64,000 nt of DNA from Blastobasis lacticolella. Taxonomy: Eukaryota; Arthropoda; Insecta; Lepidoptera; Blastobasidae. The DNA lies in the NCBI GenBank assembly GCA_905147135.1, contig LR990054.1:13925001-13989000 (forward strand). The letters run 5' to 3'. Below the pieces are notes generated by a model. That model worked only from the letters and a program-made list of their open reading frames with translations. It did not search any database and was not told the origin of the DNA. Both the position numbers and the translations under genes were made by a program. Numbering within the stretch: position 1 is the stretch's first letter; every line of letters begins with the position of its first letter. Of this stretch, positions 31,231 to 42,765 are shown one piece after another.

Positions 31231-32295
31231 TTCGATAACTGTAGCTGCAATGGTTAGATGTATACACATGTTCGTTTTGTAGGGAAACCTGTGTTCTTTG
31301 AGAAACCCATTACTGTTTCAATGTCAGTAGGCATTATCATGCAGAGCTTATTGTGAATTGGCAAGCCACCTCTGGACAGGCTTTTCCTATGCGTCATTAT
31401 ATTATGTCTAAGGTAATCGCTACCTTCTCAATGCACTTCCTCTCGGCAGCTACGCAAGTCACGTCCCGTTTAGTCCCTTGACTATGACGCTCTATGCAAC
31501 GTATTAAAAAAAAGACGTTTTAAGGCCTGGCGCCATGAGCCGGTTATATAATGGAGAGTTGGTTTCTAAAGGGTAAGTAGGGTGTAAAAAACAAATGCAG
31601 ATGAGTAATGTATTATAGAGCCATCTAGTGATATGTATATATATTATCATGGATGAATGATTTAATACAGACCCATCTATTGACCTCTTGTAGAACAAAC
31701 GATGGGTGTCAAGCTGTCATCAAATAACATGCCCACTTGGGGCCTGTAGTCCCACTGGATGAGTGAGAATTTTCTTTTCGGGTAGTACAGTTGCCGTGGA
31801 CGTGTATGTGGAAAAGGGAGGTAATTGATGGTGATACTACATCGTATTATCATGAAAATATAACCTAGGACAGTAAATAACAATTTGATTCAGTTTATTA
31901 GTATACAACTTTCGCCTTGACACATTACGCCCTGTCAACATGTTGCAAGATCTTTGGTCAACTTATGATTGCAAGTCATTGTCGTTAAGGAATTCAATAA
32001 CCGCCAAAGGAATATAATTAACGTCGTTGGAAACAGCACTGCCCTATGGCGTGTCACGACTCGGTTCACGTAACAGCTGTTAGTCGAATTTTTCTGCAGT
32101 TAATACCTATAATTTTAGTCGTTTATAGTACAAAACGACAGTTTTTAAAAGCGAAATTTCAGCAGCTAAGTGAATTTTTTTAACGAAAAGTGAATAATTG
32201 CTGGTTATAAAAAAATGCAGAAATGGATATTCCAGTTTAGTTTCCCAACAACAAAGCTGATGTTCTTCTGCTGTATTTAGTGAAAATGCATACAT
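31231..32295. other. no gene recognised
   Basis: AT-rich, no repeat or coding signal placed. A 99-codon minus-strand frame (32406-32107) spans the hairpin at 32296 and has no domain. Confidence 0.45.
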
Positions 32296-32333
32296 TTTAC
32301 TGCGCTTCAAGGCATACCTTGAAGCGCAGTAAA
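32296..32333. repeat. perfect hairpin, 17-bp stem, 4-base loop
   Basis: TTTACTGCGCTTCAAGG, loop CATA, CCTTGAAGCGCAGTAAA. Every stem base pairs. Confidence 0.95.
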
Positions 32334-32414
32334 TTACTTTTTGGATATAAGTACCTACTGCAATTGTTCTGCTATTTATATTCATGTTAGTGTGCTTTTT
32401 TAACACTTTGACGA

Positions 32415-32463
32415 AGGAAAGTGGCTTTGTGCCTAAGCGAATTTTTACTGTTGGTTAGGTTAT
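32415..32463 (+). repeat. possible REP-E 3' scrap
   Basis: AATTTTTACTGTTGGTTAGG then TTATT resembles the family end CTGCCGGTTAGGTTATT. The upstream part does not align well. Confidence 0.3.
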
Positions 32464-33017
32464 TATAATTATAACAGAGGGAGGCACACGAGCAACCACC
32501 GTTCTGGAACCATCATACCACTGCAGGAAGCTCATTTCATAATGTGGTCGTACGGGGCTGGAATTTTCGTAAAGATCGTACTAATTCAATCTAATTTACT
32601 TTTTATGTTGCTTTTAATCGCCTTTATTTTATTCCCTTTCATTTTAATAGGTATTTACTTAAAATATAAAAGTTTATCAGTTTTTATCAGATGGCGTTGA
32701 AGGCGTTGTGAATTGTTCAAGCATATATATTTATTTTTAATTTCAGTTCATCCGTTATAAGTACTTTTGATAATAATGCCTCAGACAGTAGATTAGATAG
32801 AGTTCATTAACACGCTCCCGTATTCGCGGGGGCAATTTCAACACCGGCAGCGGTGTCCTTAATAGGTCCAGATTATTCAATTATGCCACTCGCAGTTGGA
32901 AGGGGAACCGGCGGTTTCGCTAGCTGGCGAGATGGCTGGACGTCGCCGTTCCTTACTATGAATAATTTTTTTTTTCAAGTACCACTCATATAATTTTTTA
33001 TTTCAAGTTCATTACAA
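32464..33017. other. no gene recognised
   Basis: A GC-richer patch at 32810-32955 (GTATTCGCGGGGGCAATTTC, GGGGAACCGGCGG, GCTAGCTGGCGAG) has no open frame of note. Unassigned. Confidence 0.4.
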
Positions 33018-33081
33018 TGTCAATGTATTCATATTAAATGTCAAAGTATTCATATCAGATATCGTAAGTATTTATATTAAT
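33018..33081. repeat. 21-bp tandem repeat, about three copies
   Basis: TGTCAATGTATTCATATTAAA, TGTCAAAGTATTCATATCAG, and a looser third unit, CGTAAGTATTTATATTAAT. Confidence 0.7.
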
Positions 33082-33146
33082 AGTTCGTTATATGGTTTGA
33101 ATGAATGAATTTTTTGTTCATAAGACAACATTGTAATTTACTAAAT

Positions 33147-33255
33147 TATAAATGCGAATGTGTCCATTTGTTTTGTAGGAAGGTTTGATTTGTTTGATTT
33201 GTTGTGTATTGGTTAACTTTTTAGGTTTCCTTACAGGAAAGCTCACAGAAGCTAG
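33147..33255 (+). mobile_element. Helitron-like repeat, 5' portion, diverged
   Basis: TTATAAATGCGAATGTGTCC and TTTCCTTACAGGAAAGCTCA fit the 5' region of the Helitron-like family, loosely. Confidence 0.35.
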
Positions 33256-33769
33256 CTTTTAAGACATTATTATACGTTTAATGCACGTAGCGCTATCTAT
33301 AATATGTATCGTACATGAGCGATATGGATATAACAGAAATATCTAGAAGTCAATACAGAGTGAAAAAAACTGTAATGGTAATTTTTTAACCTAGCAGCTG
33401 CTAATAGGCACCATCTTTTATCGTTTTATTTAATATTAATATTCGTTTAAAATATAACACGATCAGAATGTGACAATAAATACTTATATTGATCGTAGTT
33501 ACCCACTAATCCCTTACTTATAAGGTGCGTTAGCCACAGCATAATTTACTAGTTAGTCCCTTGGCTTTATGCATATTTTTACATTAATAACTTGTTTGCC
33601 TATTAGGCTAGCGAGGTGCGAATAAACTTGCTTCAATATCGCTCCTTAAACAACTGATAATTTCTTCCTGCAAAATTATTATACATTCCTACAGGCTGTT
33701 AGGCTATTTGAGTAGAGTAGAACCACACCATTACCACGATAGACTCTAACCTCAATTCCTTCCTTACAG
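33256..33769. other. no gene recognised; upstream intron side of candidate exon
   Basis: The last 30 bases contain a branch-point-like CTCTAAC (33744-33750) and the pyrimidine run CTCAATTCCTTCCTTACAG (33751-33769). Confidence 0.4.
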
Positions 33770-33914
33770 CTATTCGCATTGTGGTTGATCCAAATCCGAC
33801 CACAGAAAATTCGAAGAAAGAGTCAAGAGAATACCTTCTCTGTTCAACGTTATGTATGATCCGCGTCATGAAAGAAGAGACTTGTCAAATGCCAGTAAAG
33901 AGGATTTCGCGCAG
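33770..33914 (+). CDS. candidate internal exon, unidentified protein
   Basis: This has the best splice signals in the window. CTAAC sits 20 bases before a pyrimidine-rich acceptor, CCTTCCTTACAG (ending 33769), and the donor is CGCAG/GTAATC at 33914/33915. One of three frames is open across all 145 bases: IRIVVDPNPTTENSKKESRE then YLLCSTLCMIRVMKEETCQM then PVKRISR. It starts 2 bases before a codon boundary and ends 2 bases into a codon. Composition is balanced and charged. There is no ATG start, so it would be missed by start-based searches. The donor end overlaps an inverted repeat (33872-33965), which is a reason for caution. No family recognised. Confidence 0.35.
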
Positions 33915-33965
33915 GTAATCGCCTACTGCGCAAGTCGAACCACGTGACCCGTCAAGTCTCTTCTT
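33872..33965. repeat. inverted repeat, 13-bp perfect arms, with inner GCGCAG/CTGCGC pair
   Basis: AAGAAGAGACTTG (33872-33884) and CAAGTCTCTTCTT (33953-33965). Between them GCGCAG (33909-33914) and CTGCGC (33926-33931) form a second, nested pair. The whole could fold as a two-stem hairpin or be a small MITE. Confidence 0.7.
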
Positions 33966-34754
33966 ACATGTCATTAGTTAAAACTACCACAAATAAAAAA
34001 TAGGAGGCAGTGTTTTTACCAGTAACACCCCCACGATAGAGGAGACTCTCAAAAGAGATGATTATTTCAGTATATGTTAATTACAAAATTTGTTATTTAA
34101 AGGGGTTAGGTTAGGTGAGCCCAGCATCATCATCATCATCATAATCATTATCCTTCTTCAGGGTAGCGATTTTGACCTAGATCAATTAGTTTTCCGCAAA
34201 TATTGCGAACCGTGAATATTTTTTTTTAAATCCTAACACCATGTAGTTATTATATTCGATTAAGGCTTTAAATATATGCGTGACATGAATACTTCAATAT
34301 TTTATTAAGCTTTGGCTCTGTATCTACGAGTATTTATAATAGTTTATTATGTGCTAATATCGTGGTCTGGTTCAATTTAATTATTGTAAAAAAAGATTTT
34401 CTCAACACTTACACCAGAAGTAATTGTTTCTATCTCATGCAGCCCATCTTACCTAAAAAACATAAAAAATCAAATTAAAATCATGGTAAACACGAATTAC
34501 GATAAACATTTAACACGGATTCAGTGTTTACAATTAGATTAAAGTACACATTTGCATTACCTATAAATGGCCTTATGGAAATGAATTAGGTATATATTTA
34601 ATCTGCGATGGTGACATATTATATGCCCTGTATGCCTAGTATCTTGAGCTGAAAATAGTACAAATCTGTAGGGGACGAGGTGTAGCAATTCCCACGTGCA
34701 TGATACCCCTACATCTGCTGGACTTGGTTGCTCATAACAGTACATTGGGTAGAG
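33966..34754. other. no gene recognised
   Basis: (ATC)n run at 34124-34142 with a short ATC-rich extension. No element body follows. Otherwise AT-rich. Confidence 0.5.
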
Positions 34755-35077
34755 AAGATATGAGGCCTAGTTCTTTCTAGGTCTTCTACAGGTTGCATTC
34801 CGGAGAGTGTGCGAAGCAGTTGCACGACTTCATTCCACCGACCCCCTTGCGCCATCGGGGAAAACGTGATCCTGGCGAACGCCTCATCCTTATGTCGTGG
34901 ATCTTCCAGCTATCCGCACAAGTCGCTATGGTTTAACCTTTATAATACGTACGGCTAAGGAATGGAACGCTTTGCCTGCGAGAGAACGGGCTGTTCCTAG
35001 ACAGGCATGTTCCATCTTCGGCTGCATCGTCACTTACAACCAGGTGACATGGCGGTCAAATGCTTGGCTAGGCTAAT
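34755..35077 (+). mobile_element. LINE-J 3' end with internal deletion
   Basis: The frame VFYRLHSGECAKQLHDFIPP then TPLRHRGKRDPGERL is followed, after a stop and shift, by the ACGGCTAAGGAATGGAACGC region. It then jumps from CTGCGAGAG to GGGCTGTTCCTAGACAGGCA, losing about 50 bases that encode FPDHYNLDAFKARVN in other copies. It ends GTCAAATGCTTGGCTAGG and a short A run. Confidence 0.75.
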
Positions 35078-35535
35078 ATAAAAAAATACATTCTTACAGA
35101 AGCATTTCTGGCTACTATAGTATCTGAACGGAACGGAATTATAATCAAACTCATAAAATCGCCTATCACAATAAATATAAGAGCAAGCATCAAAACGAGT
35201 TCTGTTTCATGTTAGACTTTAATCACTGGTTCAAAAATAGGTTGTCTGATGCATTCCTGTCTGATATACACGAATCATACAAATGTGGACGTACTTGTTA
35301 AGATAAATAACAACGTTTAAGAAATGAATGGAACGGATATAAATTAATGTCTAGATATGGATTCAAGACCACCCGTGTTTTGTGTTATGAATGACGAAGA
35401 TTTGCTTTATAGTGCAATCGCGCATTTATCTTTTTTATGTGTTTTACTAGTAGAATATTAATACAAAAATTATACAGAGTCGCTTAAATTATTTTGCAAA
35501 AACTGCTTGTAAAACTGGAACTACGGATCAATACG
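35078..35535. other. no gene recognised
   Basis: ATTCTTACAG just after the LINE-J tail (35092-35101) opens 40 codons in one frame (AFLATIVSERNGIIIKLIKS). Pyrimidine support is weak and I do not call an exon. Confidence 0.4.
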
Positions 35536-35577
35536 AATATGCTAGGAAAAATTATTTTAAATTTTTCCTAGCATATT
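35536..35577. repeat. perfect hairpin, 18-bp stem, 6-base loop
   Basis: AATATGCTAGGAAAAATT (35536-35553), loop ATTTTA, then its exact reverse complement (35560-35577). Confidence 0.95.
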
Positions 35578-35719
35578 GTAGAAAACATATTGTAAATCAA
35601 TGAACCTACATTATACACTTATCATCTTATTAATAATAAATGATCATACCTTTTATCTGATCTTCTACGTATCTGATCCGGTGGCCAGTGTGGCTAGTGT
35701 AGTGTTCTTAGTATTGACA

Positions 35720-35903
35720 GATCAGCACGGCTAGCACAAGTGTGTCCGCGACAAATGTATCTCTCAATACTAAGACGAAAGAGATAGCAATACCTATGTC
35801 GCGCCTTTTCTCGCTTATCGCGCGCGAGAGCAACTTGATCTAGCCCTACAGAGAAGGAAATAAATCTCTCGCACACACATTTGTGCTAGCCGTGCTGGTG
35901 ATC
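35720..35903. mobile_element. MITE with 23-bp terminal inverted repeats, hAT-like ends
   Basis: The left end CAGCACGGCTAGCACAAGTG at 35723 and the inverted right end CAGCACGGCTAGCACAAATG (ending 35897) match at 22 of 23 positions. CAG...CTG ends fit hAT elements, but I cannot find a convincing 8-bp duplication. The interior has ATGTCGCGCCTTTTCTCGCT at 35796, present exactly at 47188 in a second copy. Confidence 0.7.
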
Positions 35904-36712
35904 AAAACTGGAACTAAGTTTCGCCAATTGAAATATCATTTGATAGCGTTACTAAATTCTTGGGCCAGATAATTTTGTAGCTGTTTTATTAGTAAGGCAG
36001 CTACTATCTAATTATAAGTCTAGCTATATATTCTATGACCTAGCATACAAATACATATGTTTACTTAAACCGGATAAAACGTGCTGCTTCATATTTAAAA
36101 TCAATTATATATATACAATTAGAAATAAAACTAAACAATAATACTAATATATTACACATTAAAAAGTATGATATATTTAGTAGCAAAATCCTTTCATTTT
36201 TAAATTTACACATGACCCACATTCGTACCCACTGTTTTAATTAGATAAACACAATCCCTTTGCTATATTGGATTAGCTTTGGCCTCAGTATACTAAATCA
36301 AGCCGCCAACGATATAAATTTGCGAAAGCCCTCTATTCAAGTCGCGTTTAAGATATTATAAACAACAAACACAGCAGCATATCCAGGTGGAAACTTCTCA
36401 ATAACGACCCATGAATATGGATCCGTTCCAATTTCAGCAATAAACAAGTCAATTTGATTGTAATTTGTTTGCAATACGTATTGCAATCTCTGTGCAGAAC
36501 ACATTGACAATAACTGCCGAGCTGTTAATAACTTCTACATAGATGGTTTAGTTTAATCGTTTGGAGATAAATCTCTCGAAACGATGATTGAGGTACATAA
36601 GGTCTTATGTAATTCGTAGATATTCTAGATTCGAAGACGTCATTGTGGATCGATCTGGCTCCTCACAAGCGTTTTTATAAATGGGAGCCGATAATCATAC
36701 CTCTTGTCCTAA
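35904..36712. other. no gene recognised
   Basis: AT-rich, nothing placed. Confidence 0.5.
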
Positions 36713-36954
36713 TCATCACCACAGCCCATAACAGCCCTTATAACTGCAGGACTTAGGGGAGGAACTTAAGGTTATTGCCATAATCTCCACGCTTGCGAGG
36801 TGCATCGGAGATTGCAGTGTAATGGAACAATGGAAAACGCTGCTGCCCATTTTCCAGCCTACGGTGACTCTAGATCTTTTGCCTTGAAAACATTAGTCGC
36901 CTTGTACGACACCCACGAGTTTATAGGGTTGGGGTACTCTGCCGGACAATATAC
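36713..36954 (-). mobile_element. REP-ATG copy
   Basis: TCATCACCACAGCCCATAAC, AAGGTTATTGCCATAATCTC, CCCATTTTCCAGCCTACGG, GATCTTTTGCCTTGAAAAC and TTAGTCGCCTTGTACGACAC occur in family order. The ATG tail is short and there is a 20-base loss in the AGTGCAGGACTTAGG region. Confidence 0.7.
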
Positions 36955-37589
36955 AGCTATTATTGTCCTAATATTAGTACCGAGTTAGTCTAGACAGCTG
37001 CAGTGTGAGCTGAGACCTGAAACTGTTAAAATCATTCTGCAATTAATGTGGAACGTGTTGAGTAATAGAATGCAACAAAGTTCCGTTCTGGGCCCATTTC
37101 TCACATGATTCATATGTCTTTAAAATGTAGGCATTAAGTGAGTCATTTGGACATTTTTACCAGGCATGGCCGGTCATTAGACCTAAAACGGTGAGGTCAT
37201 TTCAATTTATTTAGGTTTCGAAGGTTTGTTGCGAAATGATGTGAAAATAAGCCTCACAAGTAGCTGCGTATTTTGAAGATTAATTAATATTCACTATCAC
37301 TACATATTGCAAAACAAAGTCTCACGCCGCGTCTGTCTATCTGTCTTTCTGTCTGTCCGCGATAAACTCAAAAAGTAAACAACGGATTTTCATGCGGTTT
37401 TCAAAAATATGTAGAGTGATTCCATAGAAAGGTTTATAGCATAATGTCAATTAAACTAAAGTTTTTGAATAAACCATACTATACTACACCATGTGGAAAT
37501 CTGTAGATCAGAAAATGGGCAGCAGTGTTTTGTTTTGTGTGTTTTACACGCGATCCCCAGCCCGCTTTCGAAACATAAATAAAGCATAA
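36955..37589. other. no gene; weak Helitron-like fragment
   Basis: 37326-37440 (CGCGTCTGTCTATCTGTC, AACGGATTTTCATGCGGTTT, AGAGTGATTCCATAGAAAGG) resembles the 5' part of the Helitron-like or REP-E families, loosely. Confidence 0.35.
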
Positions 37590-37990
37590 TTAAAACATCA
37601 ATAAAGCTCACGTCTCTGTCCCACAGGTGGGACACCGCCACCTTGCTCTGCCCTGACACGACTCCCTAACCTCGCGCATATCCACAATTATTTTCACACA
37701 TCTCCTTTTATTCTTGCCATTTCGGACCCCAGCTTTTTAAATGCGTCCCCTATAGCGTACATACCACAATGATCGGGTCTCCGTCGCGGTCTGTCGCGCG
37801 CGCCCCTTTGTTCATCAGCCCACAAGTAGAGGCCTGCCCACACAGAACGCAGAGACCTTGTATCAGTCATCCTTCATAGGCGAAACACACGAAAATGGAT
37901 CAACTACCGCCTACGCATTCAAACAAGAACGGATATGAATGAAAGCGAGACTGAACCGCCCCATATTTGAAAGGCTGCCCACTGATGACT
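37590..37990 (-). promoter_or_regulatory. CpG- and pyrimidine-richer patch, possible regulatory DNA
   Basis: GTCTCCGTCGCGGTCTGTCG then CGCGCGCCCCTTTG stands out from AT-rich flanks. On the minus strand GCGGTTCAGTCTCGC contains an initiator-like TCAGT. Strand and role are guesses. Confidence 0.18.
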
Positions 37991-39787
37991 ACTCATTCAA
38001 TTGTTTCGTCTTACGAGGTGATAACTCGAGGACATTATCGGTTACGTACAAGTGTATGAATTTAACAGTGATGTTAGGTACTTAATTAAAATATATGACT
38101 TTGTATACTCACTAAAACTTTACTTTGTAAACTCATATAAATCAAGATTGCCGTGTCGCGCAACTCAGCGAAGTGTGTGTGTAGCATAAATCTTAATATA
38201 ATTATTTATAAAAGTTAGATCCATAGAAGGAAACAGACTATGTACCTTTAAAGAGTCTACATTATACATTCCGGTGAACTTACTGGCGAACAAAAAACGA
38301 TATTCTCTTTGCTGGAACTAACGACATGAGATAATGAACTATTATTTATCATTCTACTACTAATAGTACCTATATTTTTTTCCTTTAATATGTACATTTG
38401 TGTGTAAACCCTAAAAATATAGGTTCGACACATATGATTATATAAAGCAGCATATATTATTCTACACAAAAACCGCTACTCGCTCCGCCTAAGACCATGT
38501 CGCGACCGCAGACACGCGTGAGCGGCCAGACACAAATACAAATTAGCATATCCGCTCATGACACTGCTGTGGGTGCAAGGTTACTCCATGACTGATACAC
38601 AAATGCGTAATATCTATGCGCATGCACATTTATATTTCGAGTTCGCTGGCGTTTTGTTTTAAGACTATAAAGTAGAGTGCTTTTTTATTCTAAGATGTAA
38701 ATAGTAAAGCTTTTGTATTAAACCTGTGCTTGGTCCTAAAGTAAGTCCGAGTAAGTACCAGCCAACTGTTGAACGTCAATGCTTTTACGGCTTTGACGAA
38801 TTTGTTAATTTAAAATGTACACACCAGGTGTAGTGTAATATTTAATATTATTATTGTAATAATGAATAATGACTATTTTATTAATGTATTATTGTAAGAT
38901 AAATTATTGATTTAAGTTTTTATACATAAAAAATACATCCTATTATCAATTGACATGTAACGATTGTATTGTATTGCATTGGTAGATCCCTAAATAAATA
39001 CAGAGAACATAAGTTAATAAAGATTGCTTGTGTCCTTAGGTCTGGGTTTTCTTAGATGTCTAAAGGAATACTTTAAAGCAAAATTAGCAAAGTAAATTAG
39101 ACGATGCACAACGAGTATTTCTTGGTACAGTGACGGATTTAAAATAAATATATAATAATAACAAATAAATATCTCTCACATACATATTATAAACTAAATT
39201 AGGAGTACAGAGCCGGATTTTGAAATACCCGTTAACTTATACTTACGAGTTATCCGAGAGTATTTAGAAATCCTTAACTTTAATCGCTGCTGTCCTACGC
39301 AAGTAAACCTCGCAATTTCTCAGACATGTGTAATTGGGTGAGCATGATTCACCAGACCGGGCCGGCCAAGGCGCCAGTGCGCCCGCGCACATGACTAGCA
39401 GGTGACACGAGTTTTCAGTGATTTCAACTTAATTAACCTGCGCAATCATAAAAGTGATGGCCAGCGCAAAAATACTGGTATACGAATATCGATGTTTCAT
39501 GTTGTGGAATGTTGAATCGATATTCGATATGTTAAAAATTAATGACAGAATCAAGTGGTTGGTAGTGGGTTTGCGATAAAATCGTGGGTATCCAAGGAGC
39601 CACATTGATTACTATTATCATCGTTATCACTAGATAATTACTGTTGAAGTAGGTATTGAAAACAGCGCTTCTTCAAAAAAGACAGAGATGCAAAGTTGTA
39701 TAAAAATTTCAAAGCCAACTTTTTTACATTGATTTAAGTCTACTATTACTATGTAACATTTCAATATTCCGTAACTCCTAGACTCGA
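37991..39787. other. no gene recognised
   Basis: GC-richer spots at 38470-38560 and 39355-39410 (GACCGGGCCGGCCAAGGCGC). An inverted pair, ACGAATATCGAT/ATCGATATTCG, lies near 39482-39528. No repeat family placed. Confidence 0.45.
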
Positions 39788-39855
39788 GCCTCCTCCACAT
39801 TTGTAGAGGGAATTACCATAAACTCCGCACTTGGCAGCCGGATTGCAGATGTATC
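39788..39855 (-). mobile_element. REP-ATG fragment
   Basis: TAGAGGGAATTACCATAAAC, CTCCGCACTTGGCAGCCGG and ATTGCAGATG match the family's central block. Confidence 0.5.
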
Positions 39856-41837
39856 ATCAGAAATATCGAAACTATCGATTGTTTTAGGGCATCCTTGCAA
39901 ATTCAACAGCAAGGATATTATTTGTTTACGCTCGTGCGTCAATTCCATAAGGCCCGAAGTGCAAAAGCGTTTAAATTCGAGGTGCTCTGGCTTGTACTTA
40001 TCTTACTTATATGGCAGCAGCTATGAATCAGCACCCGGAATTATAGGTTATTATTTTTAAATTAACTGTGTCTGGTTACGATTGCGAAGAACTTACTTGC
40101 AATTTGAGTTTGGGTGGTATTGTTAAGTATGTCATTTCAATTTGACTGGAATTTTTCTAAGTGATTCAAGAGACATTCTGAGAGTTCAGACAAACTTTCC
40201 ACCTGAAAAGCCTTTAAAAAAAATCACAGTTTATTGAGAAAGCTGTAGTCAGTAGGATATTTGAACGTGCTAAGTTTGCTATAAGGAGTGACCAGAACCA
40301 GTTTGTACCGGATTAATCGCGAAATTTAATTACAATGATGGCCGGATACTCGGCGCCAAGTCAACCATTACCTGCCTATGTCATCCTTTGCACTATAAGC
40401 GGGTATAGACGCTATTACACTGTCTACCCATTGGCTAAATAAGGTTTGCGAGAACGACTGACATGCAAATAAGCTTTGATATATGTTAGCACCTCCGACT
40501 AAAGTGTTGGGTAAACATAGTCATTTGTGGATCTAGAACTAATAGAAGTGCGGTCGTACTATGGTGAAAGATGCACTCGGTTTGTATAGAATATGGGTGT
40601 GTGAGACGTTGGGACGTCTTTGATTGTTTCGTAATGGAAACAATAAAATAGCGTGCGTTACTTATCTGCACTCACTGTAATAAATACATTGCGAGGTAAT
40701 GCACTAATGAGGGATCGGTTTTCTATTGTGAAAGTTGGGTAAACTGGCGAAGAGTAAAAGGACAAAACCTTTGAGTTAGTATAGTGGATATTAGAGCTAC
40801 TTAGTGCAACAGTGCTTACCATAAGGAACACAAAACTATTGTTGTCTTCCCGTTTATAGACAATAAGAAGTGTTAATGGACACATTCTTAGTGTTATTTT
40901 AATTTAGCAAATTATGTTAAATTTAAACTCCTTATCGGTCTTCGTGCTAGATTGCAATTTCAATGTTCTACCTTTTAGATAGGTAGGTAATATTATCTAA
41001 TAAAAAAAGGAAGGATCAAATGGTTTTGTCATTCGTTTATACCATGTTTAATTATCACCTATTCTCTATTCTCCTTAACTTTCACCGTCGCGTCGACTGT
41101 TTCGTATATAAGCTAAATATCAGTTTAGTATTATCTACTTGCAATCAGTTTTATCATCTATCGAAATTAGTTATAATACTTACCACTTATCATGGCCAAA
41201 AAAATATTTTCTATATTTCCGTACAAATTTTGAACTAATATTATACATATTGCCGTGCGGATATTATATTCTCTCTCATGGAATAAATATTCAGAGGTAT
41301 TTCTTAGAACGCCGTAGTAAGTTACGTAAGTTTTTAGTGTATATTGAACAAATCTATTTTTTCTATTACAACACGACAACTTCAAATTTATAAGGCCTCC
41401 GAACAATAAATAATGTGATAAAAATATAAAATAGGATCGTTTCACTCCAATAGGTATCTCAGAACATAAATATTCATGGTAACTAATTATAGGGTACTCG
41501 ATATTGAGGCTATTAAAAAACTTCATTTGAAATCTAACGAAGGGCATAAATAAAAGGTGGGCTAAGCCAATAAAGCCTTGATTTATTGCTGTTAATCTTC
41601 CGTGTATTTATTTAGGAACAAATTGCCTTCCGAGGATGTACACGCAACTATTTTATAGATATTATCATACTAGATGAAACTTTTGGGAATTATTTTTATG
41701 TACGTACCAAGATTTTAGTTCGTTATTCATGGAGGATGTTATCATGTTAATCCTAATCTCATAATAATGTTCTGTGGCAATTTCGGTTAGGGTTCGTAGA
41801 CATATCAGTAAGTAAACTTAAACATGGGGGTTACAGG
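39856..41837. other. no gene recognised
   Basis: AT-rich. The 126-codon minus-strand frame at 41547-41167 is hydrophobic and Ile/Tyr/Asn-rich, has no domain, and overlaps other-strand frames of similar quality. I treat it as noise. Confidence 0.4.
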
Positions 41838-41925
41838 CACCTAAAAGGCCGACAACGCATTAGGTTGTACATGTCCTGGACGACGCTGGCTGCTTTCCAT
41901 CAGATGGGCCGTATCAGTACCGCTT
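41838..41925 (+). mobile_element. TAIL-CR retroelement 3' tail, diverged
   Basis: GGCACCTAAAAGGCCGACAA, CGCATTAGGTTGTACATGTC and TTCCATCAGATGGGCCGTAT follow the order of the common lepidopteran tail (AAAGGCCGGCAACGCAC...ATCAGGTGGCCCGT). Confidence 0.55.
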
Positions 41926-42637
41926 CCGAAAGTAACAAAAATGTCGGCTCGTTAGCTGGCGACATTAACACAATACACATGGTACACCTAAGTCACTGCA
42001 CTATTACAGTATCAGTATTAGTCTATCAGTTTACTACTAGCGAGGACCTGTAATTGGCTTATTGATTCTACTATATTACTTATTATGTTTGTTATAGCTG
42101 TTGGTACTCCAATAAATAAATAAATAAATAGTATGTGTGACGGCGAAGGCGAAGTTATCATTGACACAGACGAGAGGTTTACCAATGTTATAATTTGTAA
42201 TGTTTTTGTGAATAAATAAATAAATACTAAGTCAGTATTTTCATATGCATTATTTTATGCACATCTTCCAAGAAACAGTTGTATGGGTTACTCTATCTAC
42301 GCCAGGTGTACGTAACGTAACGGACTTGGCATTCAAAAAGCTCACTAAGAGCGTGGCATCGACTATCGGAGAGCACTTATACCACGACCTCACGTTCGAA
42401 TAATCCGCTATTGTATGACCAACAATGTTGCATATGATTCGTGCACCTTTCTTTTTCGATTGTATTGCTGCGTCCCGCTCCAGTCTCGTTGCATCGGACA
42501 GCGTGGAAAAAGAGCTTATTAGAATGTGTGAGGGCAGAGTTTCACCTATCTTGCAATCAGGGACTTATTTTAGCTTAGGATTTAATTGACAAATACGAGA
42601 GGAGTTAACAAAGTATTTTGGTCATAAGAGAGGTTAT
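41926..42637. other. no gene; AATA microsatellite
   Basis: (AATA)5 at 42111-42130 and a shorter run near 42212. No gene signal. Confidence 0.5.
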
Positions 42638-42765
42638 TTTTAGGGTTCCGTAGTAAGACAAATATCTGTTAAATTTTGGTTAAATCCGTCTGTCTGACTG
42701 ACTGCACTGAAATTTTGTTTCTACAGCGAAGTTGTAAAATCAAATCTTTTAAACATTGGTACCTA
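42638..42765 (+). repeat. AGGGTTCCGTA-type lepidopteran repeat, 5' part
   Basis: TTTTTAGGGTTCCGTAGTAA then TCCGTCTGTCTGACTGAC and TACAGCGAAGTTGTAAAATC match the opening of a widespread repeat. Class not assigned. Confidence 0.5.

Noticed and set aside
41167..41547. 126-codon minus-strand frame, receptor-like hydr­ophobicity
   Set aside because: Residue bias (Ile, Tyr, Asn, Leu) is what AT-rich DNA gives by chance. No domain, splice signal or conserved motif, and equally long frames overlap it on the other strand.
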